64,000 nucleotides of DNA from JAIOQJ01 sp963718635 (lineage in GTDB: Bacteria > Planctomycetota > Planctomycetia > Gemmatales > Gemmataceae). Positions 28,899 through 39,310 of the stretch are shown piece by piece (within the stretch, counting starts at the first letter, position 1; the number at the start of each line of letters is the position of its first letter). The notes beneath the pieces were generated by a model. It was not told the DNA's origin, ran no database searches, and saw only the letters and a program-made list of their open reading frames with translations. The DNA lies in assembly GCA_963718635.1 (NCBI GenBank), contig OY970367.1, forward strand, positions 930,001 through 994,000. Reading direction: 5' to 3'. The position numbers and the translations under genes are program-made.

Positions 28899-31379
28899 AT
28901 GCCTTTCCGCCGAGCTATTATTTTCGCCATCGTTATTCTGGCGCCCAACGCCTATGCGGCGTCGCCCGCAGCCGCCGACGAGCGAACACTCCTAATCGGA
29001 AAGCCCGTCCGTCTTGAAATTACGCCAAACCAGGTCATTCTGATCGGCGGTAAAGATGCGCGACAGCTCATCGTCTCTGGTCATTACGCTGATGGAACCG
29101 TTCGCGACCTCACCACGCTCGTTCAATGGAAAGGCGATAATAGTGGAGTGGTTATGGTAAGCGATTCTTTTGTGCGTGTGCTGAAAAATGGTTCCTCAAC
29201 GTTGACGGCGGACGCGGGCGGGCAGCAGGCAACTGTGACAGTAGTGGTGAAAGGGTTGGACGCGCCTGAGCCGGTCAGTTTTCGGCATCAAGTGGTTGCC
29301 GCTTTCAACGTCGGCGGTTGCAATGCAGGCGCTTGCCACGGGACGCCGAGCGGCAAGAACGGCTTCAAACTGTCGCTGCGCGGTTACGATCCCGCTCTCG
29401 ACTATTTACAACTGACCCGAGATGTCCTCGGCCGGCGCACTGACAGGCTCAATCCGTACGCCAGCCTTTTACTGCAGAAAGGGATGGGGCGCGTCCCTCA
29501 CGAAGGCGGCATGCGCTTCGGCAGCGACACGGTGGCCGTCCAAATGGTCGCAACCTGGCTAGCCAATGGCATGCCTGATGATCCGGCTGACCTGCCGACG
29601 CTCAAAAAAATTGAAGTCTTGCCCGGCTTTCGCGTAATGAAAGCACCGGGCCGTCGCCAGCAATTGGCGGTGCTAGCCCATTTCAGCGATGGCTCGACCC
29701 GCGACGTGACACGCCTGACGGTATTCAGCAGCTCTGATCCGGCGCTGGCCGAGGTCAGTCCGAATGGCTTGGTGGAATTCAAGCAGGTCGGCGAAGTTGC
29801 CATTCTCTCACGCTACCTTGAAGAGATGCAAGCAACGCGACTTACTTATCTCGAAACGCGCGAAGGCTTTGTTTGGACCAACCCGCCTGAAGCGAATGTC
29901 ATCGATAAGTTCACATTTGCCAAGTTGAAGCAGATGAGCATTCCCCCCTCGCCGCTCTGCACCGACGAAGAGTTCGTCCGCCGTGTGTATTTGGACATCG
30001 GCGGCCTGTTGCCGAAGGCCGAAGAAGCAGCCGCCTTTCTTTCCGACCGCACGCCGGACAAACGCGCTCGATTGATCGATGCGCTGCTCGAACGGCCCGA
30101 GTATGCCGACTTCTGGGCTCTGAAATGGGGAGACGTGTTTCGTTCGAATCGCAAGACCCTTCAATTGAAGGGAGCGTATGGCTTTCAGCAATGGCTGCAT
30201 CAGGGCATCGCTAATAATGTTCCGTTCGATCGAATAGTCCGCGAACTTTTGACAGCCAGCGGCAATGCGTTTCGGAGCCCGCCCTCCAATTACTTCCGAG
30301 TGACCAAAGATCCTCTTAACCTGGCCGAGACCACCGCCCAGCTGTTCTTCGGCGTGCGCATGCAGTGCGCCAAGTGCCATAACCACCCATTCGAGCGCTG
30401 GACGCAGGATGACTATTACAGCATGGCCGCCTGGTTCGCTCGAGTAAAATTAAAGAAAGATACGACAATCACCGCGCCGCCAAAGGAGGCAACCGCAGAG
30501 ATCGTCTACTCCGTACGGGAAGGCGAGGTGACGCAGCCGCGCTCCGGCAAAGTGATGGCGCCTAAGTTTCTTGGGGGCAAAATTCCCGAAATCGCAGCGG
30601 GCGCTGATCGCCGAGAGGTTTTTGCTAACTGGCTGACGGGCGCTGACAATCCTTTTTTTGCCAAGTCGGTCGCCAATCGCGTCTGGTTCCATTTGCTCGG
30701 CAAAGGCATTGTCGACCCGGTGGACGATTTTCGAGAGTCGAACCCATCGTGCAACGATGAGTTGCTCAACGTCCTGGCCAAAGAATTCACCTCGAGTAAC
30801 TACGATCTCAAAAAGCTGATTCGTTTCATCGCAAATTCCCGCACCTATCAATTAAGCGCCCAGAGCATCGATGCCAATAAAGAGGACGCGAAATACTTTT
30901 CGCACGCGCTAGCGAAACAGTTGACAGCCGAGCAGATGCTTGACGCCGTTTGTGATGTCACGGGCTTGCCCGAAAAATACACCGGACTGCCGCTGGGTAC
31001 GCGGGCCGTGCAGTTGCCCGACGGGGAGGTCAATCATCCCTTCCTCAAAGCCTTCGGCCAGCCGGCTCGTGAATTAGTCTGCGAATGCGAACGCGAAAGC
31101 GACAGCAACTTGGGCCAGGCGCTGCAACTGATCAATGGACCGACCGTCAACGAAAAGCTCCGCAATCCGGCCAATCGAATCGGCAAGCTGATGGATGAGA
31201 AAAAAAGCGATCGGGAAATCCTAGATCAACTCTATCTCACGACGCTATCGCGATTGCCAAGCGACGCGGAACGGGAGCGATCATCGCACCACCTCAAACG
31301 CAACTCCGACAAAAGGCAGTCTTGGGAAGATATCCTCTGGGCACTGCTGAACACCCGGGAATTTCTGTTTCGACGGTGA
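28899..31379 (+). CDS. DUF1549/DUF1553 (PSCyt2/PSD1) secreted protein with Ig-like domains
   Basis: 826 residues, signal peptide about 1-20 (ending AYA). An Ig-like (BIG2) domain at about 38-125 (VILIGGKDARQLIVSGHYADG), a CxxxCH motif in CNAGACHG (about 147), a second Ig-like domain (about 240-310), then DUF1549 (about 335-520) with FGVRMQCAKCHNHPFERW and DUF1553 (about 580-820) with FAKSVANRVWFHLLGKG and GPTVNEKLRN. The Cys-x2-Cys-His motifs suggest heme c or metal binding in the envelope. In planctomycetes a DUF1501 gene usually accompanies this type; none is next to it here. Confidence 0.92.
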   Translation: MPFRRAIIFAIVILAPNAYAASPAAADERTLLIGKPVRLEITPNQVILIGGKDARQLIVSGHYADGTVRDLTTLVQWKGDNSGVVMVSDSFVRVLKNGSSTLTADAGGQQATVTVVVKGLDAPEPVSFRHQVVAAFNVGGCNAGACHGTPSGKNGFKLSLRGYDPALDYLQLTRDVLGRRTDRLNPYASLLLQKGMGRVPHEGGMRFGSDTVAVQMVATWLANGMPDDPADLPTLKKIEVLPGFRVMKAPGRRQQLAVLAHFSDGSTRDVTRLTVFSSSDPALAEVSPNGLVEFKQVGEVAILSRYLEEMQATRLTYLETREGFVWTNPPEANVIDKFTFAKLKQMSIPPSPLCTDEEFVRRVYLDIGGLLPKAEEAAAFLSDRTPDKRARLIDALLERPEYADFWALKWGDVFRSNRKTLQLKGAYGFQQWLHQGIANNVPFDRIVRELLTASGNAFRSPPSNYFRVTKDPLNLAETTAQLFFGVRMQCAKCHNHPFERWTQDDYYSMAAWFARVKLKKDTTITAPPKEATAEIVYSVREGEVTQPRSGKVMAPKFLGGKIPEIAAGADRREVFANWLTGADNPFFAKSVANRVWFHLLGKGIVDPVDDFRESNPSCNDELLNVLAKEFTSSNYDLKKLIRFIANSRTYQLSAQSIDANKEDAKYFSHALAKQLTAEQMLDAVCDVTGLPEKYTGLPLGTRAVQLPDGEVNHPFLKAFGQPARELVCECERESDSNLGQALQLINGPTVNEKLRNPANRIGKLMDEKKSDREILDQLYLTTLSRLPSDAERERSSHHLKRNSDKRQSWEDILWALLNTREFLFRR

Positions 31380-31626
31380 GTATCGTTTGTCGGGCGTGAA
31401 GCCGCGACGCGGCTCACGAGAATCCCTTTCTTTTCGTCAAGCCTTTCCATTTCGACATTTCAGCCGTTCGTGGCACGTCCACAAAGCCGTTGTTCAACGC
31501 AGCTTCGCCCTAAGCGCCCAAACTGCACTATCGCAACCTGCAGCGCATCGCTATATCCCCATCTCCTGAGAGTGTGCCCCGGCTGTCGGCGGCGTCGATT
31601 GCTCACAAGGATGAGGAGCACGCAGG

Positions 31627-34600
31627 ATGGTTTGCTGCAGGTTCAAAGGCCATGCGAAATGCCTGTCCTTCGTCGTTCTGTTGATCGCTCTGCTCGGTGG
31701 TATCGCTCTGCTTCCGGCCCGGGCGCAACAGATCCACCGCAACGGCTTCGAAGGTCGGCAGACGAGCTGGCTTCGAGGCGAGGATAATGTTCGAGCCGAA
31801 GAGAAAGCGCATAATCTTTCTTCGGATTATTTCCATTCCGGCACCAGCTCGGAATTCATCCAGATCATCTGTCCGGAAGCCAAGAACGACGTCAATTTCG
31901 CCAACTACTACTATCCCACGCAGCCCGCGCCCATCGGCGAAGATCTTTCTGCCAGCGTCTGGGTAAAGGCCAACCGCGCCGGGATCCAACTGCAGGCGCG
32001 TCTCGTGTTGCCGCGCACAGCGCAATCCAAAACAGCTCGACGAGCCGATGACGGTCATCTTGAAAGGCGACTCGTACATCAAATCCCGCCTTTGGCAAAA
32101 GCTCGATTTGAGCAACCCGATCAAGCTGATGAAAGATTCGCAGCAGGTGTTACGGACCCAGCTACGCCGGGATATCGATCTCACCGACGCCTATATCGAT
32201 CGCCTCATATTGAATCTCCACACCGGGCCCGGCCAGATCGACGTCTATATCGACGACGTGGAAATCGGCCCGGTGCCGCCCGTGCAACCGCCGGCGCCTC
32301 GGGTTGCTCCGTCGGACCCAAACGGCCAAGCTCGGCAACCGAAGGTTGGCTTTGCGCCTGTTCGTAACGATCGCGGCATCGCGGTGACAATGCAGTCGGA
32401 CAAGCTCTACGTCGGCGGCAAGCCATTCTTCTTCCGGGCCGTGCGCTATTCCGATACGCCGTTGAAAACGCTGCGCGATGCGGGTTTCAATACCATTTGG
32501 TTCGATGCCAATGTGCCTGCCGAACGCATTGAAGAGGCCATCGGGCACGGCTTCTGGATTGTGCCCAGCTTGCCGATGCTCGGCGATCGTCCCGCGCGTA
32601 CGACGTTGACCAGCCGCGGCGGCAACGATCTGACGACGGCACGCGATGTCGAAGGCCTGACGACCGCCATCACGCGTTTTCTCTCCGGTGATGCCGTCCT
32701 CTTCTGGGACATCGGCGGCGCTCTGCAAGCGGAGAAGGAACCGCAATTGAAACAGATGGCTTCCATCATTCATGAGGCCGACCGCAATCGGCCGCGCAGC
32801 GCCGACATCTGGGACGGATTTAGCAGTCTCTCGCACTATGTCGAATTGGTTGGAACGCATCGCTATCCGCTGCTTACGAGCCTCGAACTGAACAAATATC
32901 GCGATTGGCTCACCCAGCGCCGGCGGCTGACGACCGGTAACGCACTTCATTGGACGTGGATTCAAACGCACGTTCCCGAATGGCAACTGCAAATGATTTA
33001 CGGCAAGAAAGCCGCCGAGGAGATTACCGAGCCGATTGGCCCTCAGCCGGAACAAATTCGGCTCCTTACCTATTTAGGGTTGGCGGAGGGTTGTCGTGGC
33101 CTGGCCTTTTCTTCCGATCGGTTCCTCGCTGACAGCCACCAAGGTCGCGATCGCTTATTGATGATGGCATTGCTGAATCAGGAAATCCATATGTTGGAGC
33201 CGATCCTGCTCAGCTTGCGTGAAACCCCGCAATGGATTGAAACTTCGAACCCCGGCGTGAAAGCGGCAATTCTTCGAAGCGAGAACGGTATTCTGGTGCT
33301 GCCAATCTGGTTGGGAAATGGCTCACAGTTTGTTCCTCCGCAGGGTTCGATCGCCAATTTGACCATCACGGTCCCGCTCGTTCCCGATGGCGCTCAGCCT
33401 TGGGAAGTGTCGCCAGCCCGGGTGCAGTCTTTGCAATATAACTCCGAGCGCAAGTTAATGGGCACGCGCATCATCATCCCCGAATTCGATATGACTTCGG
33501 CTATTGTTTTTACGAGCGATCTGTCGCCGGGCGGGCTAGTCAGCAAATGGCAAACGCACAGCCGGCTCGTCGCGCCGCAGGCGGCCCAATGGTCGCGCGA
33601 TCTGGCGACGATTGAATTGGGCAAAGTTCGCAAAACCCACTCTGATTTAACCCGCCTGGCGCCTGCTGTCTTGAATGCCGATGACCTTTTGCGCCAGGCG
33701 GAGGAGCGAATAGAACTGGCCAGCCGCTATGAGAAAGCTCGAGAGTACTCGAGCGCCTGCGCTGGAAGCGGGCCGAGCCCTCAGGCCATTGCGAATTTTG
33801 ATGCGAGCGCACTGGGAACAAGCAGTGCAAACACTCGACCTGCCGACCGCCAGCCCGTATGCTTTGAGCTTTTACACTTTGCCCAAACATTGGGAACTTC
33901 ACCGCGATTTACAAGGAACCAAAGCTGGCGCCAATGCCTTGCGCGATGGCGATTTCGAACAGGTGGCGCGCAACCCGCAATTCATGCAAGCCGCCCGCTT
34001 CGTGGAAGGGTTTCAACCCGAAATTACGCAAGTTCAAAACACAATGAACGCCCCGAAAGATCCGTTGGCTAAGGAGCCTGCTGTACCAAAGGCTAAGGAA
34101 GTTAAGCCAAAAAAAGAGTTCAAGAACGTGGGTGTGCCGGTGACCCTTCTACCCGGCTGGACGGTCCAACAAGAGACCATCGATGCGGTTGATCTCGATG
34201 CCAAGCTCGTTCCCAGCGACCTTGCGATTCTCGAGAAATTGAAAAAGGAGCCGAGGAAAAAGAAGCGTTATGACGCGAGCACCGGCTACATTGAGCCGCC
34301 CGAACTGCCTCGGCCGACGCTTGGCGAAAGCGTGTTGAAGTTGCAAATCAGCCCAAAGATCGTTGTCACGGAAAAAGAAGGTAAGGTGCTGCCACCGCCA
34401 GCGGCGTTGGAGCGCACCTATCTGGCGGTAAATTCGCCGGCCATTCGGCTTCAACCGGGAACGTGGGTGCGCATAGCGCCTGGGTCCGAATGGCCACCGA
34501 AATTGAAAGCTCCGCCGACGGATTTATGCTCTTCGACAGCGTCGGCGGCGAGTCGCTTGGCCTACGGACGACCGCTGCAGCCGTCTGGAAGAAATACAAT

Positions 34601-34708
34601 CTTTATCGCCAGGTCCCTGCATCGGGAGTAATCTGGGTAACGGCCGCCCTTACAGGCGTCGGCACGGTCTATATCGATGACATTCGGATCGAGCCTTTGA
34701 CGAAGTAA
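31627..34708 (+). CDS. Large secreted protein, possible TIM-barrel glycosidase, frame broken three times
   Basis: A signal peptide (about 1-36, LLIALLGGIALLPARAQ) is followed by a jelly-roll-like domain (about 40-220, ending GQIDVYIDDVEIGPV), a central barrel-like region (LYVGGKPFFFRAVRY, TLRDAGFNTIWFDAN, DAVLFWDIGGALQAEKEP, VELVGTHRYPL) and a C-terminal jelly-roll (DGFMLFDSVGGESLG, VGTVYIDDIRIEPL). Reading passes through three shifts near 32027, 33757 and 34485, giving about 1026 residues. The layout resembles secreted glycoside hydrolases with carbohydrate-binding modules, but I cannot assign a family or verify catalytic acids. It follows the DUF1549/1553 gene after 247 bp. Confidence 0.6.
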
Positions 34709-34844
34709 GCAAATCCTCGATGCCAGCCGGATTCTGTTATCATCAACTTGCGCAGGACGTCATGCGACACTGACGTTTAAAGTCAACAGGCTTCATAAAA
34801 CTCACCTCGTCAGTCATTTCCATTTTTGATGGAGAGGCATTCGA

Positions 34845-35042
34845 ATGGCTATAACGATTTCGTCACATCTCGAAGACGAATTGAAAGAACAAGCCGAGCG
34901 GCGAAGCGTCTCAGTGGATGTAGTCGTCGATGAGGCGTTGAGCTGGTACGTCCAGCTCGACGAACAAATGCGATCGGAATTCAAACAGATCGAGGGCGCC
35001 GATGCTGAAGCCCTCTATTTAATCGAGGACGCGCAGCCATGA
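34845..35042 (+). CDS. Antitoxin-like small protein of a type II TA pair
   Basis: 65 residues, mostly helical and acidic, starting MAITISSHLEDELKEQAERR, a ribbon-helix-helix-like N-terminus with SVDVVVDEALSWYV. GGAGAGG precedes the ATG. The stop overlaps the start of the toxin gene as ATGA, the normal arrangement for such pairs. By family analogy it binds and neutralises the PemK/MazF-like toxin and represses the shared promoter. The assignment rests mostly on position, size and the partner. Confidence 0.7.
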   Translation: MAITISSHLEDELKEQAERRSVSVDVVVDEALSWYVQLDEQMRSEFKQIEGADAEALYLIEDAQP

Positions 35043-35378
35043 CCGGGCGTTATGGCGACATACACTGGGTTGATTTTCCGAATCAAGGTGGCCGGGAACA
35101 AAGCGGAAGACGCCCCGCTCTGATTTGGCTCGATGATCAATTTAGCAGCTCCAACGACGCTGGTCATACCCTTCACGACGAACCGGGCGACGCTGCGGTA
35201 TCGAGGCACCCATCTTATTCAGCCGACGGCATTGAATGGACTTCCGGCTGCGTCCGTCGCGTTGATTTTTCAGATAGGCGCTTGGGATCAAAAGCGCATT
35301 TCAGGTCGTATCGGCCGGCTTGACGATCCGGATCTTTCTGCAATTGCGACCATCGCCCGTCAACTTCAACGGCTATAG
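35039..35378 (+). CDS. MazF/PemK-like toxin, frame broken once
   Basis: It begins MTGRYGDIHWVDFPNQGGRE with the MazF-type QSGRRPALIWLDDQF. After a one-base shift near 35135 it continues NLAAPTTLVIPFTTNRATLRY, HLIQPTALNGLPAASVAL and ends RLDDPDLSAIATIARQLQRL, all expected of MazF endoribonucleases. Length after correction is about 112 residues. Uncorrected, the gene would be dead and the antitoxin orphaned. It overlaps the antitoxin stop by 4 bases. Confidence 0.75.
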
Positions 35379-35461
35379 AATTTGCTCCGCGTCTGCCAAA
35401 AAGATAATCCATCCCGAATTTCCTGCAGTCGACACCGCACGACTCGCTCAGGGAGCATTCA

Positions 35462-36226
35462 ATGCGTTTAATGCACTTCTTGTACGCGGCCAGTGCAGCC
35501 GCTTTCTTGCAGGCGCCTGCGTTGGCCCACTATCACATGCTGCTGCCCGGAGCGCCATCCGGTGAACGAAATAAGCCGGTGAGCATTACCTTCCAGTTGG
35601 GCCATCCCTATGAGCATCAGCTGTTCGATGCGAGCCGGCCGGAAAGCGTAGCCGCCTTTACGCCGGACGGCAAAGAGATCGACTTAATCAAAGGACTCAG
35701 CAAAATAGAAGTTGCGGGAACGGATGGCAAAAAAGTGGCTGCTTATAACATCAATTTCACGCCGTCACAACGCGGCGATTACACCCTGGTCGCCAATACC
35801 GAGGCCATCTGGATGGATGAGGAAAAGGAATTCTGGCAGGATATGGTCAAGGTGGTCTACCACGTGCAAACGCAAAAGGGCTGGGATACGCCCACCGGCT
35901 GGGCCTTGCAATTTGTTCCCTTAACTCGACCGTATGGCCTCAATGCCGGCATGGTTTTTCAAGCGCAGGTCTTGGAACGCGACAAGGGAAAGCCGGGCAT
36001 GATGGTTGAAGTTGAGCCCTATCACCCCGTTCCGCCAAAGATGTTGCCGGCCGATGAAGAGATGACTCGGCGTGTCAAAACTGATCCGAACGGGATAGTT
36101 ACGACGACTCTAAACAAGTCAGGTTGGTGGTGTCTTACCACGCAACAAGAAGGCGGCGTGCGCGAACGCAAGGGCGATAAGTTTCCCGTCAAGAAGCGCG
36201 CTACTTTTTGGGTTTATGTGAATTAA
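35462..36226 (+). CDS. DUF4198 secreted protein, possible metal-binding
   Basis: 254 residues with a signal peptide likely cleaved in ALA-HYH, so the mature chain would start His-Tyr-His. The rest is beta-rich with VSITFQLGHPYEHQLFD, VAAYNINFTPSQRGDYTLVAN and a late domain, LNAGMVFQAQVLERDKGKPG, followed by KTDPNGIVTTTLNKSGWWCL. DUF4198 proteins are linked to nickel/cobalt uptake or copper handling in many bacteria. An exposed N-terminal His-x-His would suit a metal site. The gene stands alone between the TA pair and the converging PQQ-like gene. Confidence 0.82.
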   Translation: MRLMHFLYAASAAAFLQAPALAHYHMLLPGAPSGERNKPVSITFQLGHPYEHQLFDASRPESVAAFTPDGKEIDLIKGLSKIEVAGTDGKKVAAYNINFTPSQRGDYTLVANTEAIWMDEEKEFWQDMVKVVYHVQTQKGWDTPTGWALQFVPLTRPYGLNAGMVFQAQVLERDKGKPGMMVEVEPYHPVPPKMLPADEEMTRRVKTDPNGIVTTTLNKSGWWCLTTQQEGGVRERKGDKFPVKKRATFWVYVN

Positions 36227-36243
36227 CTATTGCTGAACCTGTG

Positions 36244-37602
36244 TTACTTGCGCATATCGAAACAAAATATCTGTGCATCGTCGCGAAGATACAATTTGCC
36301 GTCTGCCAGTGCCGGGGCCGTCCAACAGCGCGTTTGCGAAACTCGGTAGCTTGCTCGTTCGTGGTAGCCTGTTCGTGTGGCTTCAACCAAAGTGAGCGTT
36401 CCCGATTCACCCCAGATGATTAAGTTCCCATCGGCTGCTATCAGCGATCCTTTCTTAAATGAACGTATAATTTTTTCACGCCAGACAATGGTCCCCGAGC
36501 GCAGATTCATGCAGACCATGTCCATCTGATCGAAGCCATAGATGTGCTCGCCGACACGGACAGGACTCGCGAAATAAGGACGAAGCCGATTATGTTCGTA
36601 GACCCGTGCTGGGTGCAGAATTCCATCGGCGTCGGCACTCACTTCAAGTAACGCTGAACCTTTGCCGTACCCTGACGATACCAGCACATAGTCGCCAAAC
36701 GTGATCGGAGTCGCGATATTGAAACCACCGGGGGCTTGCCACGGATAGCGCCAGAGCAGACGACCTTCCGGGGTGAAAGCGGCTAATTCTGTGTTGGTCA
36801 AAAAGAGAATTTGGCGCACGCCAACTAACGTCGCCATGATCGGCGAACTATAGCTGGCCGGGGAATCCAAGGCTTGCCAACGCGTAGCGCCGGTAGCTTT
36901 GTCGAGCGCAGCCACGGACTTGCCGCCTGGTCCGCCCGGCGTCACGTAAACGGACTCCTCATCAACCAACGGTGAGAAAGCGACGCCGTACTGCATGGCC
37001 GGGGCTTGAAAATCCTGAAGTAAATCCCGACGCCATTTGATCTTACCGCTGCTGAGTTCCAGACAGTGCATGATGCCCGTCGGTCCGACAGCATAGACCT
37101 GGTCGCCGTCGATGGCCGGCGTCGAGCGAGGCCCGGGCCCGAACCTTTCATCGTAATGATTTGAATAGCGTAAGCGCCATAATTCGGCTCCACTCTTTGC
37201 ATCCAAACAAGTGATCGATTCCTTTGCCTCGGCGCCTTCGCCCTCCTGATCCATCGTCACCAAACGGCCCTGCGCGATGGCGAAGGAAGAAAATCCTCTG
37301 CCAATCGGTCGCTGCCAGACCAAGCGCGGACCTTCTTCGGACCACTGGTCGAGGAGAGTCGTTTCTGGCGAAATGCCGTCACGATTGAGACCGCGCCATT
37401 GTGACCAACTGTTCGCGTCGCTGCTCGTTAACGGAGTGAAAGGCAAATCGGCGACTGCCAGCCGCTGGATTTTTGCATCATCGCTGCGATAACGTTCGAT
37501 ATCGAGGCGGGTGTAGGCATAGATGCTGCCGACGCCCAAGAATACTCCGATGGCGATCCATAAGAATAGACGCAAGAATGGCGGGCTGTAAAGTGAACGC
37601 AT
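36244..37602 (-). CDS. PQQ-like beta-propeller protein (BamB-type), membrane anchored
   Basis: 452 residues from the ATG at 37602, which has GAAGG upstream; an in-frame ATG 60 bases earlier lacks a site. One N-terminal membrane segment (about 10-30, FLRLFLWIAIGVFLGVGSIYAY). The rest has propeller blades with the PQQ-repeat Trp and Gly pattern: WSQWRGLNRDGIS, SITCLDAKSGAELWRLRY, MHCLELSSGKIKWRRDL, VAALDKATGATRWQAL and MVCMNLRSGTIVWREKI. Gemmata-like genomes carry many such outer-facing propellers. The function is unknown and a PQQ cofactor is not implied. Confidence 0.88.
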   Translation of the reverse strand: MRSLYSPPFLRLFLWIAIGVFLGVGSIYAYTRLDIERYRSDDAKIQRLAVADLPFTPLTSSDANSWSQWRGLNRDGISPETTLLDQWSEEGPRLVWQRPIGRGFSSFAIAQGRLVTMDQEGEGAEAKESITCLDAKSGAELWRLRYSNHYDERFGPGPRSTPAIDGDQVYAVGPTGIMHCLELSSGKIKWRRDLLQDFQAPAMQYGVAFSPLVDEESVYVTPGGPGGKSVAALDKATGATRWQALDSPASYSSPIMATLVGVRQILFLTNTELAAFTPEGRLLWRYPWQAPGGFNIATPITFGDYVLVSSGYGKGSALLEVSADADGILHPARVYEHNRLRPYFASPVRVGEHIYGFDQMDMVCMNLRSGTIVWREKIIRSFKKGSLIAADGNLIIWGESGTLTLVEATRTGYHERASYRVSQTRCWTAPALADGKLYLRDDAQIFCFDMRK

Positions 37603-37768
37603 GCGATGCCCTTCAAACCGGTTGATGCAACTACAATTCATAAGGGTATTACTAGGCGACAACGCTAAACCGATACGGAAGCCGCGTCAAGTGAGATTGG
37701 GCACGATGCGCTGCCCTCAGGGAAAATCGGGCTTTGCGTAGCTTTCTGGATGGTGTACATTTTGAGCC

Positions 37769-39245
37769 ATGAATGCCATGCCATCAATTGCTTTGCTCCA
37801 AGCGCCACGAATCAGCGGCTTCAACAGAAGCCCCGTTTTGACGTGTATCACTTTCGCACTGGTTACCCTTTTTGCAAGCGTGCGCTTGCTTTGGCTCGAG
37901 TACGAATGCCTGCATAGCGATGAAGTATTCAGCGTCCGGGTAGCTCTGTTGTCCTGGCAAGGAATGTATCAGGCCGCCGCGGCGGACATCTCCCACCCGC
38001 CGCTCTTTTTTGCTTTGCTGAAGTGCTGGATCGCCATCGGTAGTGAGTCTTTGCTTTGGATGCGCGCGTTGCCCGCGATCCTCTCGATTCTCGCGCTAAT
38101 CCCCCTGTGCGGGCTTTGTGAAGTCCTCGGCCTGAAACCGCGCGAGCGCAACCTGGCGATCGGCCTTGGAATCGCCAACGGCTTTCTGATCGGCTATACG
38201 GTCTACGTCCGCAACTTTGCCTTATTGCAGTTGGCATCCCTTCTTTCGTTATGGGCATTTGCTTTCTGGATGAAAGCCACGGAGAGGCGTTCTCGAGCGT
38301 TCGCCCTGCTGTTGGCCGCCAATACACTGCTGGTCTACTCACATTACTGGGGCTATATAGTGCTTGCTTGTGAGGGCGCGTATCTGCTTGCCTTCGCCCG
38401 CAGGCTCGTCCCGGCCTTTTTTCTCAGTTGCTGCATTCTCGCTTTACTTAATGCTCCGTGGATCTGGTCTGTTGTGCAAGCTGTTATGACGAAAGGAACG
38501 GCCGTTAGCCAAATCCACTGGATACCGCGCCCGCAACCGATCGATTTCCTCTGGTTTTACAGCACGCTCGATGGCAATGCCCCATTCGCGCATGGAATGG
38601 TCATCGGCTCGCTTCTCTTCGGCCTGCCAGTACTTTATGGGCTGCGTTCACTGAGGCGAAACGACGCCTTTTGCTTCACCGCCTGGTTCGCGTTCTTGCC
38701 GGTTCTCATCACCTTTGCCGCCAGCTTGATGCTAAAACAATCCGTCTGGGCTACTGCGCTCGCTGGTGATCGCCGCGGTTCCTTACTGGATGCTCATCGC
38801 TTTTTCAGTTGGGCAATTGCCACCACTGCTCGCAAGACCGTTGCCGGTTGTGCTGCTTGCCTGGTCGTTGTTCACCGGTGCTTTGGCCCTGTCGCACAAG
38901 CAGAATCTCGATTGGGAACAACTCACGCAGTCAATGGTCCAATGTGAAACCGAGTCACCCGTTCCCATCTACACGGTCGAACGCTACGTTGTTGAGCCGG
39001 TGCGGTACTACGTCGGCAAACAGCCAGGACTTCAAAACGATGAGATGAAACTGGTTGAACGCGAGGCGTTTGAAAATCTGCAAGACAGTCGAGCCTGGAT
39101 TGTCTATCGAGTAAATCCGACCGATAAGGATCCGTTTAATCCCGCTTGGTTGGATGCATGGAGAGTCCGGGGCTTACATGTCGAACGCAGCTTCCAGATC
39201 AATGCGGGCACGCAGAGCGCGGTGGCGATATTGATGGCGGAATGA
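37769..39245 (+). CDS. GT39/ArnT-like membrane glycosyltransferase, frame broken once
   Basis: A polytopic protein. The N-terminal loop has YECLHSDEVFSVRVAL, where the Asp-Glu pair after the first membrane helix is the catalytic signature of GT39/PMT_2 lipid-linked sugar transferases, and ISHPPLFFALLKCW follows. About ten further hydrophobic segments are visible, with a frame shift near 38755-38765, after which AAVPYWMLIAFSVGQLPPLL and a soluble C-terminus (VERYVVEPVRYYVG) continue. Corrected length about 491 residues. It probably transfers a sugar from a polyprenyl donor to an envelope acceptor. Confidence 0.78.
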
Positions 39246-39310
39246 TTTTTTCTGAGGTCACAAGGGCATACAGCGTACTCGTCCATTTGAAATAAGGCTC
39301 GGATAGCTAC

